Assembly (NCBI RefSeq): GCF_027595165.1 | Contig: NZ_CP097291.1 | Coordinates: forward strand, 1,674,001 to 1,738,000 | Source: Providencia sp. PROV188 | GTDB lineage: Bacteria > Pseudomonadota > Gammaproteobacteria > Enterobacterales > Enterobacteriaceae | Length of the DNA stretch: 64,000 nucleotides | Direction of reading: 5' to 3' | Part shown: positions 1-8,303 of the stretch, piece after piece | How the letters are laid out: each line of letters opens with the position of its first letter | How positions within the stretch are numbered: position 1 is the first letter of the stretch | Program-made: the position numbers and the translations under genes | Notes under the pieces: generated by a model | Seen by the model: the letters and a program-made list of their open reading frames with translations, nothing else | The model's database searches: none | Told to the model about the DNA's origin: nothing

Positions 1-1175
1 ATCAAGGCACGGGCGTTTTATTGGTCGACAAAAACCAAATTGGATCTGGTGCTTCATTTGGCAATGCAGGGCATATCGCCACGGAGCAGGTTTTTCCTGT
101 GGTTGACCCCTCCGTTTTGAAATCAATTCCTAGCATGTTGCTCGACCCGTTAGGCGCATTGCGTATTGATTGGCGTTATATATTGCCGCTCACACCATGG
201 TTACTGAAATTGTTGGGCAATATGCGCCACAAACCGTTTATGCATATTCACCACGTTCTCTCCATGCTCAATGGGGCATCATTGGCTTCTTGGCAGGCAT
301 TTTCTAAGCAGTGGCAGTTAGAGGATTTAGTCAAAATCCAAGGTTCTTTGCTGGTGGCTGAGAAACAGTCGACCCTCGAAAAACTGCGTCGCCACGGTGA
401 GTATTTAAATAGCATGGGGGTGCATAACCAATTCTGGGATCAATCCCAACTGTTGGCACAGCAACCTGAACTTGCCAATAACCAAATCGGTGGATTGTTC
501 TATCCCGAGACTGGACATGTGGTGGATCTCGCCTTAATGCATGAGCGATTAACTCAAGCATTCATACAGTTAGGGGGAAAAGTCCTGACTGAGTGTGAAG
601 TCACGGCGATTGATTCGTCATCGGCGAGCCAAGCTCATTTAACCACATCACAAGGCACATTTATCGCTGATAAAGTGGTGATTGCGGGTGGTGCATTTTC
701 GAAATCGTTAGTGAAGATGGTGAGCCGCATTAATGTGCCGTTAGAAACGGAGCGCGGTTATCACTTGATGCTGCCAAATGAAAAAGGGCGTTTATCAATT
801 CCCATTTCCAGTATGGATCGCCGCTTTATTATGACGCCGATGAACGGTGGGTTGCGTCTTGCGGGTACGGTGGAATATGCGGGACTAAAACGCCCACCGA
901 ATATGCAGCGCGCTCGTCACTTTTTACCGTTAGCTAACCCGATGCTAAAAATGCCATTGGATAGCCAGAATACCAGTGAATGGATGGGTTTTCGTCCCAC
1001 TATCTCAGATTCCTTACCGGTCATAGACCAAAAAGGCCCGTATGTTTTTGCTTTTGGGCATCAACACTTAGGGCTAACACAAGCGGCAATTACCGCAGAT
1101 ATCGTTAATAACATGATCCACGGGCAACCGACACCGCTCGATTGCTCGCCTTTTTCGATAAAGCGCTTTCTTTAA
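1..1175 (+). CDS. FAD-dependent D-amino-acid dehydrogenase (DadA-like), 5' end cut off
   Basis: The reading frame is open from the first bases of the window, so the true start and the N-terminal FAD-binding GxGxxG lie upstream. The visible N-terminus (GSGASFGNAGHI) is the conserved segment just after the dinucleotide fold in DadA/glycine-oxidase-type flavoproteins. The C-terminal GFRPTISDSLPVI and FAFGHQHLGLT segments are typical of D-amino-acid dehydrogenases. These enzymes oxidise a D-amino or imino acid to the imino/keto product and pass electrons to the respiratory chain. The next gene begins 16 bases downstream behind AGGAG, so this belongs to an operon with a DapA-family enzyme, an aldehyde dehydrogenase and a symporter. 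That set fits D-hydroxyproline dehydrogenase of 4-hydroxyproline catabolism, but DadA-like use of other D-amino acids cannot be excluded. Confidence 0.85.
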   Translation, partial: QGTGVLLVDKNQIGSGASFGNAGHIATEQVFPVVDPSVLKSIPSMLLDPLGALRIDWRYILPLTPWLLKLLGNMRHKPFMHIHHVLSMLNGASLASWQAFSKQWQLEDLVKIQGSLLVAEKQSTLEKLRRHGEYLNSMGVHNQFWDQSQLLAQQPELANNQIGGLFYPETGHVVDLALMHERLTQAFIQLGGKVLTECEVTAIDSSSASQAHLTTSQGTFIADKVVIAGGAFSKSLVKMVSRINVPLETERGYHLMLPNEKGRLSIPISSMDRRFIMTPMNGGLRLAGTVEYAGLKRPPNMQRARHFLPLANPMLKMPLDSQNTSEWMGFRPTISDSLPVIDQKGPYVFAFGHQHLGLTQAAITADIVNNMIHGQPTPLDCSPFSIKRFL

Positions 1176-1190
1176 TTCAGGAGAATTATA

Positions 1191-2057
1191 ATGAATTTTC
1201 ATGGCATCCTTGTTCCGTTAGTCACTCCGTTTCATGATGATCTTTCATTGAATATCACGGCGTTAGCAGAGTTAACCGAAAAACTGATCGCCAGTGGTGT
1301 GACTGGGTTAGTTGTCTGCGGCACCACGGGTGAGTATTACGCATTAAATGAAGATGAACGTAAAACCGTATTAACCACGGTCAGTAAAATTGCCAAAGGG
1401 CGTGTGACACTGATCGCAGGGATTAATGACTTATCTACCGAGGGCGCAATTAAACGCGCAGCACAAGCGAAAGAACTGGGCTACGAAGGGTTGATGCTGT
1501 CGCCGCCTCCGTACAGCCTGCCGGATCAAAACGGCGTTTATGCTCACTACGAAAAGGTGGCGAAATCCACCTCGCTACCAATCATTATGTATAACTTCCC
1601 AGCCCGTATTGGTATCGAAATTGAGTTAGATACCGTGGTGAGATTGGCTGAAATCGACAATATCGTCGCTATCAAAGAGAGCAGTGGCAGCTTTAGCCGC
1701 GCTCTGCATCTGTTACAAACGCCATTTAAAAACTTTGAAGTGATTTGTGGCTGTGATGACCAACCTGTGGACTTTTTCTTCTGGGGCTCGAAAAGCTGGA
1801 TCGCCGGTGCAGGTAATGTTTTCCCTGCCGAGCAAGTGGCGATTTTTAACGCATCGCAAAAAGGGGATTGGGCGAAGGCGAAGCAGATCATGCAAGAGAT
1901 TTACCCAGCCATTTATTCCATGGAGTCAGGTAATTATAACCAAAAAGCCAAAGCGGGTTGCTTAAAAGGCACCTTTAACGTGGGGCCAGTTCGTTTGCCT
2001 CTGTCAAATATTAGCCAGCAAGAACGTCATGAGTTTCTTGCGCTGATCAAACCATAG
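1191..2057 (+). CDS. DapA-family lyase/deaminase (possible 1-pyrroline-4-hydroxy-2-carboxylate deaminase)
   Basis: This 288-residue protein is a class I aldolase of the dihydrodipicolinate synthase/N-acetylneuraminate lyase superfamily. The hallmark residues are visible: GTTGE at 44-48, Tyr134 in MYNFPAR, and the Schiff-base Lys162 in AIKESSGS, numbered as in DapA. It is unlikely to be the biosynthetic dapA because it is co-transcribed with catabolic genes: a DadA-like dehydrogenase upstream and an aldehyde dehydrogenase 11 bases downstream. In hydroxyproline degradation a DapA-family enzyme deaminates pyrroline-4-hydroxy-2-carboxylate to 2-oxoglutarate semialdehyde, which the neighbouring dehydrogenase would oxidise. 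The specific function is inferred from context; family membership is secure. The start follows AGGAGAATTATA. Confidence 0.85.
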   Translation: MNFHGILVPLVTPFHDDLSLNITALAELTEKLIASGVTGLVVCGTTGEYYALNEDERKTVLTTVSKIAKGRVTLIAGINDLSTEGAIKRAAQAKELGYEGLMLSPPPYSLPDQNGVYAHYEKVAKSTSLPIIMYNFPARIGIEIELDTVVRLAEIDNIVAIKESSGSFSRALHLLQTPFKNFEVICGCDDQPVDFFFWGSKSWIAGAGNVFPAEQVAIFNASQKGDWAKAKQIMQEIYPAIYSMESGNYNQKAKAGCLKGTFNVGPVRLPLSNISQQERHEFLALIKP

Positions 2058-2068
2058 CGAGGTTGCAT

Positions 2069-3553
2069 ATGTTGATCACCAAAGAGCAGATATTTGAGCG
2101 AGCAAAACAGAGCCAACTGTGGGCGGGGAATTTAATTGCGGGCTACCAAAGTGGTAGCGCCAAACTCAAAAATTATACGCCTATTGATAATAGCGCGATT
2201 GGTTATATTGCGGATGGCAGCGCGCAAGATGTTCATGCAGCCGTAAATATTGCTCGAGAAACCTTTGAAGAAGGGTGCTGGAGTGGGTTATCTCCCCAAG
2301 AACGTAAGCAAGTGATGCTGCGCTGGGCGCAGTTAATTGAAAAGCACAGTGAAGAGCTGGCGGCCTTAGACTGCGTGGATGCGGGGAAACCCATCACGGA
2401 ATGTTTGCACACAGACTTACCCGCAACGGTGGAAACCTTCTATTGGTATGCGGAAGCTATCGATAAATTGTTCGGAAAAATTGCGCCAACGGGTCGCCAA
2501 GAAATGGGGCTGATTGTTCATGAGCCGATTGGGGTTGTGGGCGCAGTTCTACCTTGGAACTTCCCTGCTCAAATGTTTGCATGGAAAGTGGCACCGGCGT
2601 TGGCGGTCGGGAATTCGGTGATTGTTAAACCCGCAGAATTAACTTCCTTGAGTGCCTACCGCATGGTGGAACTGGCTTATGAAGCTGGCGTCCCTAAAGG
2701 TGCGTTAAGTTTAGTGTGTGGACTAGGTGAGAAAGTCGGGGAAGCCTTAGGACGCCATCCTGATGTGGATGTGGTGTCGTTTACTGGTTCAACTGAAGTG
2801 GGGCGTTTATTTCTGAAATACTCCGCGGAAAGTAACCTAAAAGAGATTGTCTTGGAATGCGGCGGGAAAAGCCCGCAAGTGGTGTTTGAGGATGCGGACT
2901 TAGATGCGGCTATTCCACATATTATGGCGGCAGCGTTCTGGAATATGAGCGAAAACTGTAGCTGTGGCTCTCGCTTAATTGTGCATGAAAATGTCAAAAA
3001 AACCTTACTCGAAAAGTTAACTGCGGCGACATCAACATGGCAAGTGGGAGACCCTCGCGAGGCAGGGGTTTCTATTGGCCCAATGATTGAACAGGCGCAT
3101 TTTGAAAAAGTGAAATCGTTTTTAGATACCACCGTTAAAGAAGGTGGAAAATTGGTAACAGGAGGAAAAATACATAGTGACCTCGGCTCAGGATGGTATA
3201 TAGAACCAACTATCTTTGATGCCGTTACGCCAGAAATGTCTCTCTTTCGACATGAAGTTTTTGGTCCCATTTTAGCCGTCACATCGTTTAAAACCGATGA
3301 CGAGGCGGTCAATTTAGCCAATGACACTCACTACGGATTGGCTGCATCGTTTTATAGCCAAAATGTCCATCGAGTGATGAATATTGCACGTCGTATCAAT
3401 GCGGGGACGGTGTCCGTCAACGGATTTAGCGAAGGTAATATCACCACGCCATTTGGTGGTTTCCGTCAGTCAGGTTTTGGTGGAAAAGACAACGGCTTAG
3501 AAGCCTTTGAGCAATACACCCAAACGAAAGTTATCTGGTTTATCAATCAGTAA
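2069..3553 (+). CDS. NAD(P)-dependent aldehyde dehydrogenase (PuuC-like)
   Basis: This 494-residue protein has the normal length of the aldehyde dehydrogenase superfamily. Visible motifs are PWNFP (Asn164), SFTGSTEVG for nucleotide binding, the general base Glu263 in LECGGKSPQ, and the nucleophile Cys297 in ENCSCGSR. That last motif replaces the commoner GQxCxAGSR but keeps Cys in register, with a second Cys two residues on. The ATG at 2069 has GAGG six bases upstream and is preferred over the TTG at 2063. In the operon it could oxidise 2-oxoglutarate semialdehyde to 2-oxoglutarate, the last step of hydroxyproline breakdown. On sequence alone it resembles gamma-glutamyl-gamma-aminobutyraldehyde dehydrogenases, so the substrate is uncertain. 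Confidence 0.88.
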   Translation: MLITKEQIFERAKQSQLWAGNLIAGYQSGSAKLKNYTPIDNSAIGYIADGSAQDVHAAVNIARETFEEGCWSGLSPQERKQVMLRWAQLIEKHSEELAALDCVDAGKPITECLHTDLPATVETFYWYAEAIDKLFGKIAPTGRQEMGLIVHEPIGVVGAVLPWNFPAQMFAWKVAPALAVGNSVIVKPAELTSLSAYRMVELAYEAGVPKGALSLVCGLGEKVGEALGRHPDVDVVSFTGSTEVGRLFLKYSAESNLKEIVLECGGKSPQVVFEDADLDAAIPHIMAAAFWNMSENCSCGSRLIVHENVKKTLLEKLTAATSTWQVGDPREAGVSIGPMIEQAHFEKVKSFLDTTVKEGGKLVTGGKIHSDLGSGWYIEPTIFDAVTPEMSLFRHEVFGPILAVTSFKTDDEAVNLANDTHYGLAASFYSQNVHRVMNIARRINAGTVSVNGFSEGNITTPFGGFRQSGFGGKDNGLEAFEQYTQTKVIWFINQ

Positions 3554-3563
3554 AATGACATTG

Positions 3564-3587
3564 ACCTGAACCTTGCGGGGTTCAGGT
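3564..3587 (+). other. Intercistronic hairpin between aldehyde dehydrogenase and symporter genes
   Basis: ACCTGAACC pairs with GGTTCAGGT across a six-base loop. No real T-run follows, so it is more likely an mRNA processing or stability element, or a weak terminator, than a full stop before the symporter gene. Confidence 0.45.
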
Positions 3588-3637
3588 TTCGACCCTTGCA
3601 AATACACAAATACAATTACAATAGTCGAGGAGTACAT

Positions 3638-5152
3638 ATGGAAGCCATCGTTAATACCATCGTTGGTTACATCTGGGGTAATGCTCTCGTATTCTTATCT
3701 CTGGGTGTCGGTCTCTATTTCACATTAGCAACACGCGGTGTTCAGTTTCGTTACATCGTCAAAATGGTCTGTTTATTAAAAGAAAATAAAGCATCAAAAG
3801 ACGGGATTTCCTCATTCCAAGCCTTCTGTTTAGCATTATCGGGGCGTGTTGGGGTCGGTAACATTGCAGGGGTAGCAACAGCGATTGCGGCAGGTGGTCC
3901 CGGCGCAATTTTCTGGATGGTCGTCATGGGCTTACTTGGAGGCGCGAGCGCCTTTATTGAGTCTACACTGGCGCAAATTTATAAGCAGCGCTCAGATGAT
4001 CAATATCGTGGTGGTTCACCGTACTATATTGAAAAAGGATTGAAATTAAAGCCTTTTGCTATCTTTGTTGCGGCAGTGATCTGTTTATCTTACGGTGTGT
4101 TGGTACCGGGTATTCAAGCCAATACCATCGCGGATTCGTTCCAAACGGCATTTAATATTCCACCAATGGCAACAGGTGCATTAGTGACGGTATTAATGGC
4201 GTGGTTAATTTTTGGTGGCGTGAAACGTATTGCGAGCGCAGCCGATAAAATTGTTCCTATCATGGCATTAGCTTATATCGTGATGATGGTGATTATTCTG
4301 GGCAGCCATTGGGATAGCGTGCCTGGCATGTTCAGCTTAATTTTCCGCAGTGCGATGGGAATGGATGCGGTATTCGGTGGGATCGTGGGAACCGCGGTGT
4401 CTTGGGGCGTGCGTCGTGCCGTGTTTTCAAACGTGGCAGGAGCCGGTGAAGCGACGTTCAGTTCCGCGGCGGCAGAAGTTAGCCATCCGGTCAAACAGGG
4501 GCTTATCCAAGCATTCTCTATCTATATCGACACCGTGGTTGTGTGTACAGCATCGGGACTGATGATTTTAGTCACCAATATGTACAACGTTTTCCCTGAT
4601 GGTTCAGCGACTGCCCTTGTGGAGTATGTGCCAGGTGTGGCAGCAGGAACTGCATGGACTCAAATGGCAGTTTCTACGGTATTTACATCGGCGGGTGCGG
4701 GGTTTGTCTCTATCGCGGTATTCTTGTTCGCCTTCACAACGCTTATGGCTTACTACTATATTGCAGAAACCACCATTGTTTATCTTGACCGTAAGCTTAA
4801 ATACCCTGTGTTGAAGCTGATTTTGAAATTTGTCTTCCTAGTGATTGTCTTTATGGGCAGCGTGCAATCAGTCAGTATTATGTGGGGACTGGGTGATATC
4901 GGCTTCGGCAGTATGAGCTACTTAAACTTGATTGCGATTGTCTTTTTATCGAAACCCGCTTTAAGAGCGTTACGTGATTTTGAAAGACAAACTAAATTAG
5001 GGGTTGATCCGGTGTTTGATCCGAAAGCCGCAGGTGTAGAAAACGCAGAGTTATGGGAAGAAATCAGTCGTGAATATCATGCGCAAGGCGTTGGGATTGA
5101 TAAAATCGATGGTTCTGGGAAGATAAACGAGAAATTACTTAAGGAAGAATAA
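3638..5152 (+). CDS. Alanine/glycine:Na+ (or H+) symporter, AGCS family
   Basis: This 504-residue polytopic inner-membrane transporter belongs to the AGCS (AlsT/DagA) family. Visible family signatures are the LSGRVGVGNIAGVATAIAAGG block (GxGNIxGVATAI) around residues 68-88 and the NVAGAGEATFSSAAA block near the middle. About ten hydrophobic segments alternate with short loops. The ATG at 3638 is preceded by CGAGGAGTACAT, a good ribosome site; an earlier in-frame ATG at 3596 would add a non-conserved polar stretch. As last gene of the catabolic operon it probably imports the amino acid the three enzymes degrade, presumably proline- or alanine-like. Substrate is not determinable from sequence. 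Confidence 0.9.
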   Translation: MEAIVNTIVGYIWGNALVFLSLGVGLYFTLATRGVQFRYIVKMVCLLKENKASKDGISSFQAFCLALSGRVGVGNIAGVATAIAAGGPGAIFWMVVMGLLGGASAFIESTLAQIYKQRSDDQYRGGSPYYIEKGLKLKPFAIFVAAVICLSYGVLVPGIQANTIADSFQTAFNIPPMATGALVTVLMAWLIFGGVKRIASAADKIVPIMALAYIVMMVIILGSHWDSVPGMFSLIFRSAMGMDAVFGGIVGTAVSWGVRRAVFSNVAGAGEATFSSAAAEVSHPVKQGLIQAFSIYIDTVVVCTASGLMILVTNMYNVFPDGSATALVEYVPGVAAGTAWTQMAVSTVFTSAGAGFVSIAVFLFAFTTLMAYYYIAETTIVYLDRKLKYPVLKLILKFVFLVIVFMGSVQSVSIMWGLGDIGFGSMSYLNLIAIVFLSKPALRALRDFERQTKLGVDPVFDPKAAGVENAELWEEISREYHAQGVGIDKIDGSGKINEKLLKEE

Positions 5153-5165
5153 CTTAGATTAGAAA

Positions 5166-5253
5166 TGGCGGTGAGGGAGGGATTCGAACCCTCGATACGT
5201 TGCCGTATACACACTTTCCAGGCGTGCTCCTTCAGCCTCTCGGACACCTCACC
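5166..5253 (-). tRNA. tRNA-Ser (anticodon GGA)
   Basis: On the minus strand the 88-base gene starts GGTGAGGTG and ends CTCACCGCCA, with the CCA encoded. The long variable arm (GTGTATACGGCAACGTATC region) marks a class II tRNA. The anticodon loop reads CTGGAAA, anticodon GGA, which decodes UCC/UCU serine codons. The acceptor stem GGTGAGG/CCTCACC and the GGTTCGAATCC T-arm are intact. It is convergent with the symporter gene, whose stop lies 14 bases away. Confidence 0.97.
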
Positions 5254-5313
5254 GTTTTTCTAAATTGTGGTTGTAGAATTTGTTATAAATAACTTGTCCT
5301 TCAACGGGGCGCT

Positions 5314-5342
5314 ACTATAGGGAAAAGAGCGCCTTCCGTCAA
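5314..5342 (-). promoter_or_regulatory. Sigma-70 promoter of the tRNA-Ser gene
   Basis: On the minus strand TTGACG (5337-5342) is followed by a 17-base spacer and TATAGT (5314-5319), close to consensus. The GC-rich AGCGCCCCG just downstream resembles the discriminator of stringently controlled stable-RNA promoters. The tRNA begins about 55 bases further on. Confidence 0.7.
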
Positions 5343-5594
5343 CTCCCAATTAAATAAAAATCCACTTTTTTCTATCGTTTAGCTAAATAAAAATCAATTT
5401 GGTTACTCTCTAATCTTAATAAATTACGGTTGATTAGAAATTGATAATAAATTGTTTATTTAAACTTCAAGTAATTAATCCAGATTCCGTTAACTCCTTA
5501 ACAAAATCCTCATCTTATGGATATAAATATGGGGTATTGACTTGAAAATAAACATCATTACGCACACTCTGGTGGAAACCTATAAGGAGTTGCC
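5343..5594. other. AT-rich gap upstream of ghrA, no gene seen
   Basis: No open frame with a plausible ribosome site and no clear structured element was found between the tRNA promoter and ghrA. It must hold the ghrA promoter, but no convincing -35/-10 pair stood out. Confidence 0.4.
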
Positions 5595-6536
5595 ATGAAT
5601 ATTTTATTTTACCATCCATTTTTTGATGCCAATCAGTGGATTGATGGCATGCGTGCTCGATTGCCTCAAGCCAATATTCGCCAATGGAAGCCGGGAGATA
5701 CCCAACAGGCAGATTATGCCATGGTATGGCTTCCTCCTTATGAGTGCCTTGCGGGTCGCCAAGACTTAAAAGGAATCTTCGCATTAGGCGCGGGGGTGGA
5801 TGCGATTCTAAAGCAAGAGCAAGATAACCCGGGAACATTACCGGCAGGCGTTCCACTGATGCGCTTAGAAGACACGGGTATGGCCATTCAAATGGAAGAA
5901 TATGCCGCTGCAAAAGTCTTGTATTACTTCCGTCGTATGGATGAGTACCGTCAGTTACAATCCCAGCGTCAATGGAAACAACTGCCAGCTTACACCCATG
6001 ACCAGTTTGTGGTGGGCGTGATGGGCGCAGGGGCGTTAGGTCAAGCCGTGGCAAAACGCTTAGCCAGTTTTGGTCTTAAAGTCAGAACGTGGAGTCGCTC
6101 AGAAAAGCAGATCCCAAATGTGAAAAGTTACTATGGGCAAGACCAGTTAGCGGATTTCTTATCAGGAACCCGCGCGATTGTGAACCTGCTACCAAGCACG
6201 CCAGAAACGGTGGGTATTTTGAATCATCAATTATTCAGCCAGCTGGAACAGAACGCCTATATTATTAACCTCGCCCGAGGTGCGCACTTAATTGAGCAAG
6301 ACTTGCTGGAAGCATTAGAAAAAGGGCAAGTTGCAGGGGCGTCTCTCGATGTTTTTGCCACTGAGCCACTACCACATATGCACCCATTCTGGACACATCC
6401 ACGTATCGCCATTACGCCACACGTTGCCGCGTTTACGTTGCCGAATGAAGCGATGGATATGATTGCGAGTAATATTCAGCGGATTGAAAGGGGTGAGCAG
6501 CCAGAGGGGATAGTTAATTTAGCCCAAGGCTACTAA
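5595..6536 (+). CDS. ghrA: Glyoxylate/hydroxypyruvate reductase A
   Basis: This 313-residue protein matches the E. coli GhrA length (312). It reduces glyoxylate to glycolate and hydroxypyruvate to glycerate with NADPH. The Rossmann motif GAGALG is at residues 144-149. The D-2-hydroxyacid dehydrogenase catalytic Arg lies in NLARGAH, the Glu in the ATEPLP segment, and the His in ITPHVAAFT. The ATG at 5595 follows AAGGAGTTGCC. In E. coli ghrA lies next to ycdX-ycdY; here ycdY follows but ycdX is missing and an ERIC element fills the gap. Assignment is by recognisable sequence and synteny. Confidence 0.95.
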   Translation: MNILFYHPFFDANQWIDGMRARLPQANIRQWKPGDTQQADYAMVWLPPYECLAGRQDLKGIFALGAGVDAILKQEQDNPGTLPAGVPLMRLEDTGMAIQMEEYAAAKVLYYFRRMDEYRQLQSQRQWKQLPAYTHDQFVVGVMGAGALGQAVAKRLASFGLKVRTWSRSEKQIPNVKSYYGQDQLADFLSGTRAIVNLLPSTPETVGILNHQLFSQLEQNAYIINLARGAHLIEQDLLEALEKGQVAGASLDVFATEPLPHMHPFWTHPRIAITPHVAAFTLPNEAMDMIASNIQRIERGEQPEGIVNLAQGY

Positions 6537-6537
6537 A

Positions 6538-6660
6538 TCCTCTTCATACTTCACGCTGTGGCGTTGTTGTCTGCTCTCGGTCACTCGGGTCACATACTTT
6601 TGTATGCTCCCCGAGATAACCTCGTTTGACGCCTAGCCACAGCGCGAATTATTTTGAGGA
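6538..6660. repeat. ERIC (enterobacterial repetitive intergenic consensus) element 1
   Basis: This imperfect palindrome of about 123 bases starts immediately after the ghrA stop. The centre TCACATACTTTTGTATGCTC, the GCTGTGGCG...CGCCTAGCCACAGC arms and the terminal GCGAATTATTTTGAGGA match the ERIC consensus layout. A second copy lies at 10221-10336. In RNA it would fold into one long stem-loop and could affect ghrA mRNA stability. Confidence 0.8.
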
Positions 6661-6825
6661 TGCTTCAGTTATCAGATATCTGATTTTTTAAGAAATAGTC
6701 ACTATTCATCATTGATGTCTTATCTCGATTTCTCAAAGCGTGGGTTTTCTGTTTTTTCAGGTATACTGCATCGCATCATGATCACGAAAAAGTGATTGCA
6801 GGAAAATCGCCACAGGAAGAAACCC

Positions 6826-7386
6826 ATGAATGAATTCTCAATCGTCTGCCGTATTTTAGGTACCTTATTTCAACGCTCTCCGGACGATGCGCTTGTGAAG
6901 CCTCTTATCGATATGATTGCTCAAGATAAGCTCAAAGCCTCATGGCCCTTGGAGCAAGATGAGCTGTGGGTAAGAATGGCTAAGGCAGTGGATCACAAGG
7001 CTATCACGGCGGATTATCAATCAATGTTTGGTAGTGAGCCAACGGTTCCACCTTTTGCTCACCGCTATGATGAAGAAATCACTGAAGCGGAAATTCGCGA
7101 ATTTCTTGTGACTCGTGGAATGACCTTAACCGATGCCCCAACGGATGCATTTGGTGCGCTACTGTTAGCCGCATCATGGCTAGAAGACCAAGCTGCTGAA
7201 GACGAAACCGCCGCGCAGGAAGAGCTATTCGACAGCTATATCTTGAGCTGGTATGGCGCATTTCTGGGGAAAGTTGAAGCTCACGCGACAACGCCGTTTT
7301 ACCGTACATTAGCGCAAATTACCCGCGATGCCGTCATTGCACTGCGTGATGAGTTAGAATCTGACTCAGAGAGTGGTGATGAATAA
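6826..7386 (+). CDS. ycdY: TorD/DmsD-family redox-enzyme maturation chaperone YcdY
   Basis: This 186-residue, mostly alpha-helical acidic protein belongs to the TorD/DmsD chaperone family, which assists folding of molybdoenzymes or, for E. coli YcdY, activation of the metal-dependent phosphatase YcdX. The central YQSMFGSEPTVPPFAHRYDEE segment carries the family-typical loop. The ATG at 6826 is preceded by CAGGAAGAAACC, a better start than the in-frame ATG at 6796. Its neighbour ghrA supports the ycdY identity, but the usual partner gene ycdX is absent here, so the partner must be elsewhere or the role may differ. Confidence 0.85.
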   Translation: MNEFSIVCRILGTLFQRSPDDALVKPLIDMIAQDKLKASWPLEQDELWVRMAKAVDHKAITADYQSMFGSEPTVPPFAHRYDEEITEAEIREFLVTRGMTLTDAPTDAFGALLLAASWLEDQAAEDETAAQEELFDSYILSWYGAFLGKVEAHATTPFYRTLAQITRDAVIALRDELESDSESGDE

Positions 7387-7410
7387 GTGACACTGTCACT
7401 TAAAGACTGA

Positions 7411-7451
7411 TGATTGAGAGAAGATAGGTGTGGAACCGTCTTCTCTCATCA
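7411..7451. terminator. Hairpin downstream of ycdY
   Basis: GAGAGAAGA pairs with TCTTCTCTC, and the flanking TGA/TCA extend the stem. There is no long T-run, so termination is plausible but not assured. It lies between ycdY and the ynfC-like gene. Confidence 0.4.
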
Positions 7452-7472
7452 TAGGTTAAAAGGATAGACACA

Positions 7473-8192
7473 ATGACCTCGACAAAACTTCACGGCTTAA
7501 TGTTGCTCTTTATTTCACCGTTAGCACTGGCACAAGTGGATAATGATCTGCCTAGCTATAATAAACGCATGGTTAATTACAGCACGGAATTTCAATTTGA
7601 CCCGCTTTACGGAAAAGTAAAAGAATTAACGCAAATCATGAACGATGAGAAAGGGCTCAGCAAAAGAGTGACTGTGTCTTTTAATCTCCATGGCTGTCTC
7701 AATAATTTAAGTTATTACAATAGAGACAGTGAAACAGCATTTGTGATTGTCAGAAAATTTAAGCAACTTTATTACTTAGTCGATAAACAAAAATTCAAAG
7801 GTTATGGCATCGATAAGATGTGCAATTTACAAACCGGAGAACTGCAAGATTGGAAATATTATTATCGTGATGGTCTTGTTAATAAGATCACTCAAGGGAA
7901 GAAAGAGATAGCGACGTTTGTTTATGGTGAACATTTTTTACCGATAGAAACGACATATTTCGATGAAAATGAAGTTATTAATACAAAAAATGAATACTTT
8001 TTCACTAATGGCTTAGTCACTAAAATTCTGTTTCATACGACGAAAAATCAGAAACCGTTTGTCGAAACAACTCAAAAATGCACCCATTATGATGATCATA
8101 AAAACCCAACAGTATGTACCAGTGTGGTGACATACAGTGATGGACGGGTAGAAAAATTCGATTTTGAATACAAAACGAGTTATTACGAGTGA
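7473..8192 (+). CDS. YnfC-like (UPF0257) secreted protein lacking a lipobox
   Basis: This 239-residue protein resembles E. coli YnfC. The FQFDPLYGKVKELTQIMNDEKG block near residues 37-58 parallels YnfC FDFDPLRGPVKDFTQ, and the C-terminal KCTHYDDHKNPTVC parallels its SCEYDSHANPVDC. Residues 1-20 form a signal peptide ending PLALAQ, cut by signal peptidase I rather than II, whereas YnfC is a lipoprotein. Four Cys residues could form periplasmic disulfides. Function is unknown in the family. The start at 7473 follows AAAAGGATAGACACA. A bidirectional terminator separates it from the convergent yceB. Confidence 0.75.
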   Translation: MTSTKLHGLMLLFISPLALAQVDNDLPSYNKRMVNYSTEFQFDPLYGKVKELTQIMNDEKGLSKRVTVSFNLHGCLNNLSYYNRDSETAFVIVRKFKQLYYLVDKQKFKGYGIDKMCNLQTGELQDWKYYYRDGLVNKITQGKKEIATFVYGEHFLPIETTYFDENEVINTKNEYFFTNGLVTKILFHTTKNQKPFVETTQKCTHYDDHKNPTVCTSVVTYSDGRVEKFDFEYKTSYYE

Positions 8193-8225
8193 CTTTTTAG
8201 TATTAAAGATAAATGGCATTCCAAT

Positions 8226-8258
8226 AAAAAAGCAACCTATCAGAAAGGTTGCTTTTTT
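8226..8258. terminator. Bidirectional intrinsic terminator between the ynfC-like gene and yceB
   Basis: AAGCAACC pairs with GGTTGCTT around a nine-base loop, with an A-run before and a T-run after, so it can serve both convergent genes. Confidence 0.8.
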
Positions 8259-8303
8259 CATTTTTAGATTATCAATTTATCAATCAAAAATATTTATGGT
8301 CAA

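Noticed and set aside
2677..3327. 216-codon minus-strand open frame inside the aldehyde dehydrogenase gene
   Set aside because: It lies wholly under a clear ALDH gene with intact motifs, and has Ser/Pro-rich low-complexity content typical of antisense shadows.
5254..5594. Integration site scar next to tRNA-Ser
   Set aside because: tRNA genes are common attachment sites, but no integrase gene or repeat of the tRNA 3' end was found nearby.
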